Origin: JAGKXB01 sp964498835
GTDB taxonomy: Bacteria > Pseudomonadota > Gammaproteobacteria > Burkholderiales > Burkholderiaceae_D
DNA: 64,000 nucleotides
Assembly: GCA_964498835.1 (NCBI GenBank)
Contig: CAZCIX010000004.1
Location: 4,960-68,959, forward strand
Reading direction: 5' to 3'
Shown piece after piece: positions 27,795-37,280 of this stretch (position 1 is the first letter of the stretch; the number at the start of each line of letters is the position of its first letter). The translations under genes and the position numbers were made by a program. The notes beneath the pieces are model-generated. The model searched no databases, was not told the DNA's origin, and saw only the letters and a list, made by a program, of their open reading frames with translations.

Positions 27795-30650
27795 TTATTT
27801 GGTCAAAACAAAACCTTTGAGCTTAGCAAAGGCGCCATCCAACAACGCTTTTTGCTGCGCATAATGTTTGTCATAGTAACCAACAGCAGGAGCAGCGCTA
27901 GCAGGACGCCCCACATAAGCCAGTTTTTGGCCTTGCTCCATATTTTCAAATATATTGTGCTGAATTTGGAACCATGGACCTTGATTTTGCGGCTCATCCT
28001 GCGCCCACACCACTTCTAACAAATTGGGGAATTTTTTCAATTCAGCAGCAAATGCTTTGTGTGGGAATGGATACAATTGTTCAACACGGATAATCGCTGT
28101 ATCGTTTTGACCACGTTCTTTACGCGCATTGACCAAGTCAAAATAAACCTTACCGGAACAAACCAAGACACGTTTTACTTTCTTTGCATCGATTTTTTCA
28201 TCGGTTTCACCAATCACGGTCTGGAATGCCCCCTTCGCCAATTCAGACAAAGGTGATCCTGCATCTTTGTTACGCAACAAGGATTTTGGCGTAAAAATAA
28301 CCAAAGGCTTACGGAACATACGAACCATTTGACGGCGCAACACATGGAAAATCTGCGCTGCGCTAGTTGGTTGTACGACTTGCATATTGTGATCTGCACA
28401 CAACTGCAAGAAACGCTCAATACGTGCGGAAGAATGCTCTGGACCTTGGCCTTCATAACCATGTGGCAACATCATCACGAGACCAGAAGCACGACCCCAT
28501 TTGACTTCGCCGGAGCTAATAAACTGATCAATCACCACTTGCGCGCCATTAGCAAAGTCACCAAACTGCGCTTCCCAAATCGTCAATGTATTGGGCTCAG
28601 TAGTGGAATAGCCATATTCAAAACCCAATACAGCTTCTTCTGACAAAACAGAGTCAATAACAGTAAATGGTGCTTGTTTATCAGAAACATTTTGCAATGG
28701 AATATACGTACCCGCATCCCAACGTTCACGTTTTTGATCATGCAGTACAGCATGACGATGAACAAAGGTACCGCGGCCAGCATCTTGACCTGTCAAACGC
28801 ACCGCATAACCTGATGCTACCAAGGAAGCATAGGCCAAATGTTCACCCATCCCCCAATCCAGATTCATATCGCCACGTCCCATGCTGGCACGATCACCAA
28901 TGACCTTTTCAACCAAAGCATGCGCTTTAAAGTTTTCAGGAACAACTGTAATACGAGCAGCCAAACGCTTTAATTCTGCCAAAGGTACGGCTGTATCAGC
29001 AGCATCATTCCATTTGCGATTGAGGAAAGGCATCCAATCAACGGCATATTTGCTCTTGAAATTGGAAAGAACAGGATCAACGGTATGTTTACCAGAATCC
29101 ATCGCATCACGGAACACTTTGACCATCGCATCACCATCATCGGATGCGATTGTTCCTTGGGCAACCAATTTATCTGCATACAACTTACGTGTACCAGGAT
29201 GGACCGCAATTTTTTTGTACATCAACGGCTGTGTCAGCGCTGGTGTATCTTGCTCATTATGACCAAGCTTACGGTAGCAAATGATGTCAACAACGATGTC
29301 TTTCTTAAACGCCATGCGGTAATCCAATGCTATTTGCGTCGCCAGCACTACCGCTTCTGGATCATCTGCGTTCACATGAAATACAGGCGCTTCAATCATC
29401 TTGACCACGTCGGAGCAGTACAAAGTAGAACGTGAATCACGTGGATCGGAAGTAGTAAAACCAATCTGATTATTGATGACAATATGAACAGTACCACCTG
29501 TGCCATAACCACGAGTTTGCGCCAAATTCAACGTTTCCATGACGACGCCCTGTCCTGCGAATGCAGCATCACCGTGTACCAAAATTGGCAAAACTTGTGA
29601 CCCATCTTTATCATCACGCCTATCCATACGCGCTTTGACTGACCCTTCTACAACAGGATTGACGATTTCCAGATGGGATGGATTAAACGCTAAGGACAAA
29701 TGCACAGGGCCGCCAGGAGTAGACACATCACTGGAAAACCCTTGGTGGTATTTGACGTCGCCAGAAGGCAAATCATCACCATGTTTGCCTTCAAATTCTT
29801 CAAACAAGTCTTGTGGTGCTTTACCCAATGTATTGACCAGCACATTCAAACGACCACGATGGGCCATACCGATAACGATTTCCTGTACACCTTTTTCACC
29901 AGCACGTTGAATCAACTCGTCCATGGAAGCGATAAAACTCTCACCACCCTCCAAAGAAAAACGCTTCTGACCGACATATCTGGTATGTAAATAACGCTCT
30001 AGACCTTCTGCTGCGGTCAAACGTTCCAAGATATGCTTTTTCTTTTCAGCTGAAAAAGTGGGGGTGGAACGGATTGATTCCAAATTTTCTTGCATCCAAC
30101 GCTTTTCAGCAGGATTGCCAACGTACATGAATTCTGCGCCGATGGAACGACAATAAGTATCACGCAAAGCGTTCAACAAATCACGCAGGGAAGCAGTTTC
30201 AATTCCAAAATAAGTATTACTGACATTGAATTGGATATCCATATCCGCATCAGTAAAGCCATAAAATGCTGGATCCAACTCAGGAATATTAGGACGCTCT
30301 TGGCGTTGCAAAGGATCAAGATTGGCCCAATAACTACCCAAAAAACGATAAGCAGAAATCAATTGCTGAACAGCAACTTGTTTGCGACCCATTTCAGCAT
30401 CTTCTGCTGCATTAACGGTACGGATTGGGCCTTGCTTGGCACGTTCTGCAAATGAAGCGATCACTGGTGCATGTGGCACGTCGGATTTGTTCGATCCATC
30501 AACAGCAGGCACATTTTGCATCGCATCGAAATAAGCGCGCCAGTTGTCACTGACTGAACCAGGATTGTCGAGGTAGGCTTCGTACAATTCTTCAACGTAC
30601 GGCGCATTCCCTCCGAATAAATAGGAATTGGCGTTATATTGCTGCATCAT
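27795..30650 (-). CDS. odhA: 2-oxoglutarate dehydrogenase E1 component
   Basis: Thiamine-diphosphate E1 of the 2-oxoglutarate dehydrogenase complex, also called sucA. The N-terminal E2-binding region (NSYLFGGNAPYVEELYEAYL) and the substrate/ThDP blocks GMAHRGRLNVLVN, HGDAAFAGQGVVMETLNLA and IINNQIGFTT-like HIVINNQIGFTTSDPRDSRS are present, as is the transketolase-like C-terminal half (HGYEGQGPEHSSARIERFLQ). At 951 residues it is of normal length. It begins with two consecutive Met codons and is preceded by a structured leader (30,655-30,745). Confidence 0.97.
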   Translation of the reverse strand: MMQQYNANSYLFGGNAPYVEELYEAYLDNPGSVSDNWRAYFDAMQNVPAVDGSNKSDVPHAPVIASFAERAKQGPIRTVNAAEDAEMGRKQVAVQQLISAYRFLGSYWANLDPLQRQERPNIPELDPAFYGFTDADMDIQFNVSNTYFGIETASLRDLLNALRDTYCRSIGAEFMYVGNPAEKRWMQENLESIRSTPTFSAEKKKHILERLTAAEGLERYLHTRYVGQKRFSLEGGESFIASMDELIQRAGEKGVQEIVIGMAHRGRLNVLVNTLGKAPQDLFEEFEGKHGDDLPSGDVKYHQGFSSDVSTPGGPVHLSLAFNPSHLEIVNPVVEGSVKARMDRRDDKDGSQVLPILVHGDAAFAGQGVVMETLNLAQTRGYGTGGTVHIVINNQIGFTTSDPRDSRSTLYCSDVVKMIEAPVFHVNADDPEAVVLATQIALDYRMAFKKDIVVDIICYRKLGHNEQDTPALTQPLMYKKIAVHPGTRKLYADKLVAQGTIASDDGDAMVKVFRDAMDSGKHTVDPVLSNFKSKYAVDWMPFLNRKWNDAADTAVPLAELKRLAARITVVPENFKAHALVEKVIGDRASMGRGDMNLDWGMGEHLAYASLVASGYAVRLTGQDAGRGTFVHRHAVLHDQKRERWDAGTYIPLQNVSDKQAPFTVIDSVLSEEAVLGFEYGYSTTEPNTLTIWEAQFGDFANGAQVVIDQFISSGEVKWGRASGLVMMLPHGYEGQGPEHSSARIERFLQLCADHNMQVVQPTSAAQIFHVLRRQMVRMFRKPLVIFTPKSLLRNKDAGSPLSELAKGAFQTVIGETDEKIDAKKVKRVLVCSGKVYFDLVNARKERGQNDTAIIRVEQLYPFPHKAFAAELKKFPNLLEVVWAQDEPQNQGPWFQIQHNIFENMEQGQKLAYVGRPASAAPAVGYYDKHYAQQKALLDGAFAKLKGFVLTK

Positions 30651-30654
30651 TACT

Positions 30655-30745
30655 GCTCACCTTTCTTCGCGCTTCGCGAGATTAGCGGGTTCATCTAACC
30701 TTCCGCGACACGGCCTGACCGGTTAGCGGATTGCACCTCAAGATG
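30655..30745 (-). ncRNA. Structured 5' leader of odhA, candidate sucA RNA motif
   Basis: On the minus strand the leader ends just before the odhA ATG. Seen: stem CTAACC / GGTTAG (30721-30726 with 30695-30700) enclosing a GC-rich loop, a GCGG / CCGC alternative pairing across the same stretch, and a compact hairpin TCGCG-AAG-CGCGA (30667-30679) directly upstream of the AAAGG ribosome site. Overlapping pairings suggest a pseudoknot-like fold. The Rfam sucA RNA motif is known from Burkholderiales at this exact position; I recognise position and style, not a scored match. Confidence 0.55.
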
Positions 30746-30786
30746 TGGGGAAGGACTTATATTTTTTAATAAAAAAAACGCCTGCA

Positions 30787-30792
30787 AGGATA
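30787..30792 (-). promoter_or_regulatory. Possible extended -10 element for odhA
   Basis: On the minus strand TGTTATCCT reads as an extended -10 (TG-N-TATCCT) about 140 bp upstream of the odhA ATG. A nearby TTGACG is too close (14 bp) to act as a standard -35, so this is a weak suggestion. Confidence 0.28.
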
Positions 30793-30857
30793 ACATATTT
30801 GCGCGGCGTCAAAAACGTTTGTAATTGTTTATTTATACACAATATTATTGAACAACT

Positions 30858-30885
30858 TTTCCATCACCTAGACAGGTGATGGAAA
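30858..30885 (-). terminator. 12-bp perfect hairpin after gltA
   Basis: TTTCCATCACCT (30858-30869) and AGGTGATGGAAA (30874-30885) form a perfect stem with a 4-base loop, 42 bp downstream of the gltA stop. There is no T-run on the minus strand, so it may be a terminator that needs Rho or an mRNA 3' stabiliser. Confidence 0.6.
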
Positions 30886-30926
30886 TACATACAAGATCAA
30901 ACTCAAACAAGGGAAAACAAGAAAAA

Positions 30927-32240
30927 TTAACCGCGCGCATTCATCGGCTTAACATCCCGTGGTTTCGCACCAACAAACAGCTGACGAGGACGACCAATTT
31001 TTTGCTCTGGATCAGAAATCATTTCGTTCCACTGCGCAATCCAGCCCACTGTGCGCGCCATGGCAAAAATACCAGTAAACAACGATACCGGAATGCCTAA
31101 CGCTGATTGAACAATACCGGAATAAAAATCCACGTTTGGATAAAGCTTACGCGATACAAAATATTCGTCTTCTAATGCAATTTTCTCCAACGCCATCGCC
31201 AATTTAAATAACGGATCATCTTGAAGACCCAACTCGTTCAAAACTTCATAACAAGTTTCACGCATCAATTTTGCTCGTGGATCATAATTTTTATACACCC
31301 GATGCCCGAAGCCCATCAACCTTACGCCTGAATTTTTGTCTTTGACTTGCTTGACGAACTCAGGAATTTTATCGACAGAGCCAATTTCTTTCAGCATATT
31401 CAATGCTGCTTCATTAGCACCACCATGTGCCGGCCCCCACAAACAAGCAATCCCAGCTGCAATACAAGCAAACGGATTCGCACCTGACGATCCAGCCAAA
31501 CGCACAGTGGAAGTCGAGGCATTTTGCTCATGATCAGCATGCAAAATCAAAATACGATCCAAAGCACGTACCAAAACCTCGTTAACTTTGTATTCTTCAC
31601 ATGGATTAGAAAACATCATGCGCAAGAAATTCGCGCTATAGGACAAATCATTACGTGGATAAACAAAAGGCTGACCAATCGAATATTTATATGCCATCGC
31701 CACCAATGTTGGCATTTTCGCAATCAAACGAATCGCTGATACTTCACGATGATGCGGATCATTGATATCAAGTGAATCGTGGTAAAACGAGGCCAAAGCG
31801 CCAACCGTCCCCACTAAAACGGACATCGGATGCGCATCACGACGAAAACCACGATAAAAGAATTGCATCTGTTCATGCACCATAGTGTGGTGCGTTACCG
31901 TATTCACAAACTTGTGTTTTTGCTCAGCGTTCGGCAATTCTGCGTTCAACAACAAATAACAAGTTTCAAGAAAATCGCAATTCAGTGCCAGTTGATCGAT
32001 CGGGTAACCTCGATAAAGCAACTCCCCTTTATCGCCATCAATATAAGTAATCGATGAGTTACAAGAGGCAGTCGACATAAAACCTGGATCGTATGTAAAT
32101 TTACCAGTACTACCGTACAGTTTACGAATATCAATCACATCTGGGCCAACCGTCCCTTTGTAAATGGGAAAAGTAATGGATGGTTCACCATTTGAAAAAG
32201 ATAGCGTAGCTTGATTTTCAGAATTTTCAGGGGTATTCAT
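30927..32240 (-). CDS. gltA: Citrate synthase (type II)
   Basis: First step of the TCA cycle. Catalytic His and Asp motifs: LHADHEQNASTSTVR (about residue 265), GFGHRVYKNYDPRAK (about residue 305), and the C-terminal DFYSGIVQSALGIP region with the catalytic Asp. At 437 residues with an N-terminal beta domain it is a proteobacterial hexameric type II enzyme. It lies downstream of sdhE, as in most Burkholderiales. Confidence 0.96.
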   Translation of the reverse strand: MNTPENSENQATLSFSNGEPSITFPIYKGTVGPDVIDIRKLYGSTGKFTYDPGFMSTASCNSSITYIDGDKGELLYRGYPIDQLALNCDFLETCYLLLNAELPNAEQKHKFVNTVTHHTMVHEQMQFFYRGFRRDAHPMSVLVGTVGALASFYHDSLDINDPHHREVSAIRLIAKMPTLVAMAYKYSIGQPFVYPRNDLSYSANFLRMMFSNPCEEYKVNEVLVRALDRILILHADHEQNASTSTVRLAGSSGANPFACIAAGIACLWGPAHGGANEAALNMLKEIGSVDKIPEFVKQVKDKNSGVRLMGFGHRVYKNYDPRAKLMRETCYEVLNELGLQDDPLFKLAMALEKIALEDEYFVSRKLYPNVDFYSGIVQSALGIPVSLFTGIFAMARTVGWIAQWNEMISDPEQKIGRPRQLFVGAKPRDVKPMNARG

Positions 32241-32276
32241 GACTCTTCTTTCTTAAGATAGAGAGATGGTTCATAT

Positions 32277-32543
32277 TCATCCACGCAATTTGATGAGCAA
32301 CGCATGGACATGCGGTAAATCCATATTTCCTTCCGGCTCCTTGCGTGCCAATATCAAATCCATTAAATCTTGATCGCTCAAATCCAACAAAAGCGTCAAT
32401 GCATCGACTTCTTCATCGGTCATGGATGTTTCATACACATCAAGAAAACGCGTCAGAATCAAATCATTTTCCAATAACCCACGACGCGCACGCCAACGCA
32501 AACGGGCACGATTGGCTGGATCAGTTTGATGGTTTGATGTCAT
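32277..32543 (-). CDS. sdhE: FAD assembly factor SdhE
   Basis: SdhE (YgfY) promotes covalent flavinylation of SdhA. The conserved RGxxE motif is RRGLLENDLIL (about residue 21), followed by the helical core (FLDVYETSMTDEEVDALTLL). The start is placed at ATG 32543 (MTSNHQTDPANR) instead of the TTG at 32561. Length 88 residues. It lies between sdhB and gltA, so the complex and its assembly factor are encoded together. Confidence 0.92.
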   Translation of the reverse strand: MTSNHQTDPANRARLRWRARRGLLENDLILTRFLDVYETSMTDEEVDALTLLLDLSDQDLMDLILARKEPEGNMDLPHVHALLIKLRG

Positions 32544-32615
32544 AAAAGTGTTAAAACCCAAATAAGATTGAAAATATCAATAAACAAAATACAAAAAGGA
32601 GTCATGTAATGTAAT

Positions 32616-32642
32616 AAAGGGCGCAGCATGCTGTCGCCCTTT
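32616..32642 (-). terminator. Hairpin after sdhB
   Basis: AAAGGGCG (32616-32623) pairs with CGCCCTTT (32635-32642); the loop itself is the palindrome CAGCATGCTG. It lies 29 bp after the sdhB stop. The T-run is better on the plus strand, so termination on the minus strand is only partly supported. Confidence 0.55.
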
Positions 32643-32670
32643 TTACACTTTTTTACACTTTACACAGTAT

Positions 32671-33381
32671 TTATACTGTGCGACGCAGCATCAACTCTTT
32701 GATTTTACCGATGGCCTGAGTTGGATTTAAGCTCTTAGGACACACATCAACGCAATTCATAATCGTGTGACAACGGAACAGGCGATATGGATCTTCCAGA
32801 TTATCCAAACGCTCGCCAGTTGCTTGATCACGACTATCTGCAATAAAGCGATACGCTTGCAGCAAACCAGCAGGACCAACAAATTTGTCCGGATTCCACC
32901 AGAACGATGGGCAAGAAGTCGAACAGCATGCGCATAAAATACATTCGTACAAACCATCCAATTCTTCGCGCTCTACTGGAGATTGCAGACGCTCTTTTTC
33001 TGGTGGAATCGTATCGTTGATCAAGAAAGGTTTGATCGAATGATATTGCTTGAAAAACTGCGTCATATCCACGATCAAGTCACGAATCACTGGTAAACCA
33101 GGCAAAGGTCGCAACACGATGGGCTCAGTCAAATCGTTCAGATTGGTCGTGCAAGCCAAACCGTTTTTGCCATTGATATTCATAGCATCGGAACCACACA
33201 CGCCTTCACGGCAAGAACGACGCAAGGAAAGCGTGTCATCAACATCAGCCTTAATCCGCTGCAAAGCATCCAACAACATCTTGTCAGTGTCTTTTAATTT
33301 CACTGTCAAATGCTGCATATAAGGTTTGGCATCCTTATCAGGATCGTAACGATAAATTTGAAATTTAAGAGTTTGGGACAT
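32671..33381 (-). CDS. sdhB: Succinate dehydrogenase iron-sulfur subunit
   Basis: Electron-transfer subunit of complex II. The 2Fe-2S ligands are in CREGVCGSDAMNINGKNGLAC (quoted here in part: CREGVCGSDAM and the later C in NGLAC), the 4Fe-4S ligands in CILCACCSTSCP and the 3Fe-4S ligands in CHTIMNCVDVCPK. At 236 residues it is of normal length. It is the last gene of the sdhCDAB operon. Confidence 0.97.
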   Translation of the reverse strand: MSQTLKFQIYRYDPDKDAKPYMQHLTVKLKDTDKMLLDALQRIKADVDDTLSLRRSCREGVCGSDAMNINGKNGLACTTNLNDLTEPIVLRPLPGLPVIRDLIVDMTQFFKQYHSIKPFLINDTIPPEKERLQSPVEREELDGLYECILCACCSTSCPSFWWNPDKFVGPAGLLQAYRFIADSRDQATGERLDNLEDPYRLFRCHTIMNCVDVCPKSLNPTQAIGKIKELMLRRTV

Positions 33382-33420
33382 ATTAAAACCTTAATAAATC
33401 TTAATGAACCTGAATTAATC

Positions 33421-35199
33421 TTAGAAAGTACGTGCTTTAGGCGCGAATGTTTCCACCGTTAATGGCTTAGTCACCACAGGCTTGTACTCCAAACGGTTAC
33501 CCTCAGAGAACCACAAAGTGTGCTTCATCCAATTCACATCATCACGATTTTCATAATCACGATGCGCGTGTGCACCACGAGATTCTTTCCGTGCCACAGC
33601 TGATGTGATGGTCGCCTTTGCTGTTTCAATCAGATTATCCAACTCCAACGCTTCTACACGCGCAGTGTTGAATACTTTGGATTTATCAGTGTATGAAACA
33701 TTCTTGCAACGCTCGTTCAATTCCATGATGGCTTTATAGCCCTTTTGCAACAATTCGTCCGTACGGAATACACCGCAATATTGTTGCATCGCACTACGAA
33801 TATCATTAGCCACTGTCTGTACGCGCTCACCACCGGTGCTTGATTCCAATTTAGCCAAACGCTCTCTTGCCATATCAGCTGCATCGGCCGGCAGAGGTTT
33901 GTTATTTTTGGTTTTGAGATTGCTTTGCACCACGTGGTTACCCGCAGCACGACCAAATACCACCAGATCCAATAAAGAATTGGTACCCAAACGGTTAGCA
34001 CCGTGGACTGATACGCAAGCACATTCACCAATCGCGTACATACCATTAACAATTTCATTTGGATTGCCATTCTTGGGCGCAACCACTTGACCGTGGATGT
34101 TGGTAGGAATACCGCCCATTTGATAATGAATGGTTGGAACCACAGGAATTGGCTCTTTAGTCGCATCCACATTGGCGAATTTATGACCAATTTCAAGAAT
34201 GGATGGCAAACGTTTTTGAATCACTTCTGCACCGATATGACGCAAATCCAACAAGACGTGATCTTTGTTTGGTCCACAGCCGCGACCTTCTTTGATCTCT
34301 TGATCCATAGAACGAGAAACAAAGTCACGTGGCGCCAAATCTTTATACTGCGGCGCATAGCGTTCCATGAAGCGTTCGCCATTGGCGTTAATCAACAGAC
34401 CACCTTCGCCACGTACGCCTTCGGTAATCAACACACCCGCACCCGCCACGCCGGTTGGGTGAAATTGCCAGAATTCCATATCTTCCAAGGGCAAACCAGC
34501 CCGTGCTGCCATACCCAAACCGTCACCAGTATTGATAAAGGCGTTGGTGGAAGCAGCAAAAATACGACCTGCACCACCAGTAGCAAAAATCGTGGTTTTG
34601 CCTTCTAAAATCATGATTTCGCCAGTTTCCATCTCTAACGCAACCACGCCCAACACATCGCCATCAGCATCACGGATGATGTCAATTGCCATCCACTCCA
34701 CAAAGAAATGGGTTTTGGCACGCACGTTACGTTGATACAAGGTATGCAATAAAGCATGGCCAGTTCTATCCGCTGCTGCGCAAGCACGTTGCACGGCTTT
34801 TTCACCGAAATTGGCGGTATGACCACCAAATGGACGTTGGTAAATCGTACCATCCGCATTGCGGTCAAATGGCATACCGAAATGTTCCAATTCGTAAACG
34901 ACCTTCGGTGCTTCGCGACACATAAACTCAATCGCATCTTGGTCACCTAGATAGTCACCACCTTTAACGGTATCGAACATATGCCAATACCAGTTATCTT
35001 CAGCCATATTGCCCAATGAAGCGCCAATTCCACCTTGCGCTGCCACGGTATGTGAGCGGGTAGGAAACACTTTAGACAAAACAGCAACGTTTAAACCTGC
35101 TTCAGCCAATTGCAATGAAGCACGCATGCCGGAACCACCGGCGCCAACAATAACCGCGTCAAAACGGCGAGATGGTATGGTGGATTTGATTGCCGCCAC
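33421..35199 (-). CDS. sdhA: Succinate dehydrogenase flavoprotein subunit
   Basis: FAD subunit of complex II. Covalent-FAD His in RSHTVAAQGG, dinucleotide fold AVIVGAGGSGMRASLQLAEA, and active-site blocks HPTGVAGAG and RGEGG are clear. The start is a GTG at 35199 (read as Met-Ala-Ala-Ile-Lys), only 2 bp after the sdhD stop and 7 bp after a GGAGAG site; this gives 592 residues, the family norm. An upstream in-frame start at 35313 lies inside sdhD and is rejected. Confidence 0.95.
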   Translation of the reverse strand: MAAIKSTIPSRRFDAVIVGAGGSGMRASLQLAEAGLNVAVLSKVFPTRSHTVAAQGGIGASLGNMAEDNWYWHMFDTVKGGDYLGDQDAIEFMCREAPKVVYELEHFGMPFDRNADGTIYQRPFGGHTANFGEKAVQRACAAADRTGHALLHTLYQRNVRAKTHFFVEWMAIDIIRDADGDVLGVVALEMETGEIMILEGKTTIFATGGAGRIFAASTNAFINTGDGLGMAARAGLPLEDMEFWQFHPTGVAGAGVLITEGVRGEGGLLINANGERFMERYAPQYKDLAPRDFVSRSMDQEIKEGRGCGPNKDHVLLDLRHIGAEVIQKRLPSILEIGHKFANVDATKEPIPVVPTIHYQMGGIPTNIHGQVVAPKNGNPNEIVNGMYAIGECACVSVHGANRLGTNSLLDLVVFGRAAGNHVVQSNLKTKNNKPLPADAADMARERLAKLESSTGGERVQTVANDIRSAMQQYCGVFRTDELLQKGYKAIMELNERCKNVSYTDKSKVFNTARVEALELDNLIETAKATITSAVARKESRGAHAHRDYENRDDVNWMKHTLWFSEGNRLEYKPVVTKPLTVETFAPKARTF

Positions 35200-35201
35200 G
35201 A

Positions 35202-35576
35202 TTACACTCTCCACAAAATCTGTACCGCCCAGCCGGCACAAGCGATTAACCACAACAGTGTGGCAACTTGCAATGTCAAACGAATAGCCATCGGTTTGAC
35301 ATAATCCATCCAAATATCACGCACACCAACCCAGGCGTGATAAAACAAGGCCATCAAAGCAACAAAAGTCGCCATCTTGAACCATTGCATAGCAAACATG
35401 CCAGCCCAACCCTCATAGCTGAAGTTATTGCCAGTCAAAAATGTGATCAACAAAATAATGGTGTAAATCGCCATCACAACCGCTGTGACGCGCTGCGCCA
35501 ACCAATCTTTTAAACCATAATGCGCCCCAACAACCAAACGTTTGGGGCCAACATTGTTTTTGATGTTATTTGCCAT
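35202..35576 (-). CDS. sdhD: Succinate dehydrogenase membrane anchor SdhD
   Basis: Small hydrophobic anchor, 124 residues, three membrane helices (VTAVVMAIYTIILLITFL, MATFVALMALFYHAWVGV and LQVATLLWLIACAGWAVQI). The heme/quinone-side motif FYHAWVGVRDIWMDY is present. It abuts sdhC (TAA directly followed by ATG) and is followed 2 bp later by the sdhA GTG, so the operon is tightly coupled. Confidence 0.93.
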   Translation of the reverse strand: MANNIKNNVGPKRLVVGAHYGLKDWLAQRVTAVVMAIYTIILLITFLTGNNFSYEGWAGMFAMQWFKMATFVALMALFYHAWVGVRDIWMDYVKPMAIRLTLQVATLLWLIACAGWAVQILWRV

Positions 35577-35999
35577 TTAAAACACTCCAAACAATTTCAA
35601 TCCAACCAAAATAGTCAGCAATATGCTCACCACCAGCACTTTGGCAGCAGATTTACGCGCGCAATCTTTGCTCAAACCGATATGGTTATCCATCATCAAG
35701 TGGCGCAATCCTGCGCAAAAATGATGTAAATAAGCCCAGCAAAGCGCCAAAATCACTAGTTTGGCAAACCAACCTGATGTCAATCCTTTGAAATGCGAAA
35801 AGGAGATTTCAGACGTCAAGCTTTTATCCAACAAAAACAGGATAAAAGGCAGTAGTAAAAACAAAAACATCCCGCTGACACGATGCAAAATCGATACCCA
35901 ACCTGCTAAGGGCAAACGATAGTTCGACAGCTGCGTAATATGGATATTACGAAACTCCGGTCTGTCGCTTTTGCTGACTGGCTTGGCAGCTTCAGACAT
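35577..35999 (-). CDS. sdhC: Succinate dehydrogenase cytochrome b556 subunit SdhC
   Basis: Membrane anchor and heme b ligand subunit of complex II. The signature LHRVSGMFLFLLLPFILFLL and the heme-ligand motif YLHHFCAGLRHLMMD are present, with three membrane helices in 140 residues. It is the first gene of sdhCDAB and is divergent from mdh across a 272-bp intergenic region. Confidence 0.95.
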   Translation of the reverse strand: MSEAAKPVSKSDRPEFRNIHITQLSNYRLPLAGWVSILHRVSGMFLFLLLPFILFLLDKSLTSEISFSHFKGLTSGWFAKLVILALCWAYLHHFCAGLRHLMMDNHIGLSKDCARKSAAKVLVVSILLTILVGLKLFGVF

Positions 36000-36271
36000 A
36001 AAAACACCTCCATTTATTTAACAAATCTTTTAAGAAATCTTCTTTTTAATCGAAAAAACGCGTAATTCTCTCTTATTTTCGTATCTCGCACCAGTAGTGT
36101 TGTCGCGAGTGTCCGGTTAATGTCCGATTTTGTCTTTGATTTCGTATGCATTAAACGGTATCAAACGGTATCATTACGAATTCGCAGTTTTTACGCATTT
36201 TTACGTATTTTTTCGTTTTTCCTCATTATTTTTTCAACCTTGCATTTTTATTCCCTTTTTGGAGATTTACT
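36000..36271. promoter_or_regulatory. Divergent sdhC/mdh control region with tandem 10-bp repeat
   Basis: The 272 bp between the two TCA genes hold promoters for both. A perfect tandem repeat AAACGGTATC lies at 36153-36162 and 36163-36172, followed by a T-rich tract with TTTTTACG repeats (36,188-36,210). The repeat may be a regulator site; no named operator is recognised. A GGAG site lies 7 bp before the mdh ATG. Confidence 0.4.
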
Positions 36272-37261
36272 ATGACTAAAGCACCTATGCGTGTTGCTGT
36301 GACTGGCGCTGCTGGCCAAATTGGCTACTCTTTGTTGTTCCGCATTGCCAATGGCGACATGTTAGGCAAAGACCAGCCTGTTATTTTGCAATTGCTTGAA
36401 ATTGCTGACGAAAAAGCGCAAAAAGCACTCAAAGGCGTGATGATGGAAATCGACGACTGCGCATTTCCTTTGCTGGTTGGTATGAGCGCGCATTCCGATC
36501 CAATGACTGCATTTAAGGATATCGATGTTGCATTGTTGGTTGGAGCACGCCCACGTGGACCAGGCATGGAGCGCAAGGATTTGTTGGAAGCCAATGCGCA
36601 AATTTTTACCGTACAAGGCAAGGCATTGAATGCCGTAGCATCACGCAACGTTAAAGTTTTGGTCGTTGGCAATCCAGCCAATACCAATGCGTATATCGCC
36701 ATGAAATCTGCACCTGATTTGCCTAGCAAAAATTTTACCGCCATGTTGCGTTTGGATCACAACCGCGCTTTATCGCAAATCGCTGCTAAAACTGGCAAGC
36801 CCGTTACGTCAATTGAGAAATTGTGCGTTTGGGGCAATCACTCCCCAACCATGTATGCAGACTATCGCTACGCCACCATCGATGGCCAATCCGTCAAAGA
36901 CATGATTAATGACGAAGCCTGGAACAAAGATACCTTCCTGCCAACCGTAGGTAAACGCGGCGCGGCCATCATTGAAGCACGCGGCTTGTCTTCCGCTGCA
37001 TCTGCTGCCAATGCAGCGATTGATCATGTACGCGATTGGGTACTTGGCACCAATGGAAAATGGACCACGATGGGTATTCCATCAGATGGTTCTTATGGCA
37101 TTCCCAAAGATACTATTTTTGGTTTTCCAGTGACTACGCAAAATGGCGAATACACCATCGTACAAGGTCTATCGATTGATGCTTTCTCGCAAGAACGCAT
37201 TCAAATTACGTTAAATGAATTACAAGAAGAGCGTAATGGTGTAAAGCATTTGGTTGGTTAA
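36272..37261 (+). CDS. mdh: Malate dehydrogenase
   Basis: NAD-dependent malate dehydrogenase of the TCA cycle. NAD-binding AVTGAAGQIGYSLLFRI, substrate Arg in VGARPRGPGMERKD, LRLDHNRALSQIA and catalytic His in WGNHSPTMYADYR are all present. At 329 residues it belongs to the LDH/MDH group typical of beta- and gammaproteobacteria without a signal peptide. It is divergent from sdhCDAB and ends at the terminator at 37,281. Confidence 0.97.
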   Translation: MTKAPMRVAVTGAAGQIGYSLLFRIANGDMLGKDQPVILQLLEIADEKAQKALKGVMMEIDDCAFPLLVGMSAHSDPMTAFKDIDVALLVGARPRGPGMERKDLLEANAQIFTVQGKALNAVASRNVKVLVVGNPANTNAYIAMKSAPDLPSKNFTAMLRLDHNRALSQIAAKTGKPVTSIEKLCVWGNHSPTMYADYRYATIDGQSVKDMINDEAWNKDTFLPTVGKRGAAIIEARGLSSAASAANAAIDHVRDWVLGTNGKWTTMGIPSDGSYGIPKDTIFGFPVTTQNGEYTIVQGLSIDAFSQERIQITLNELQEERNGVKHLVG

Positions 37262-37280
37262 CTTAATCCAACAGAGCGCG

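Noticed and set aside
35200..35313. N-terminal extension of sdhA
   Set aside because: It lies inside sdhD and has no match to SdhA; the GTG at 35199 with a GGAGAG site gives the family length.
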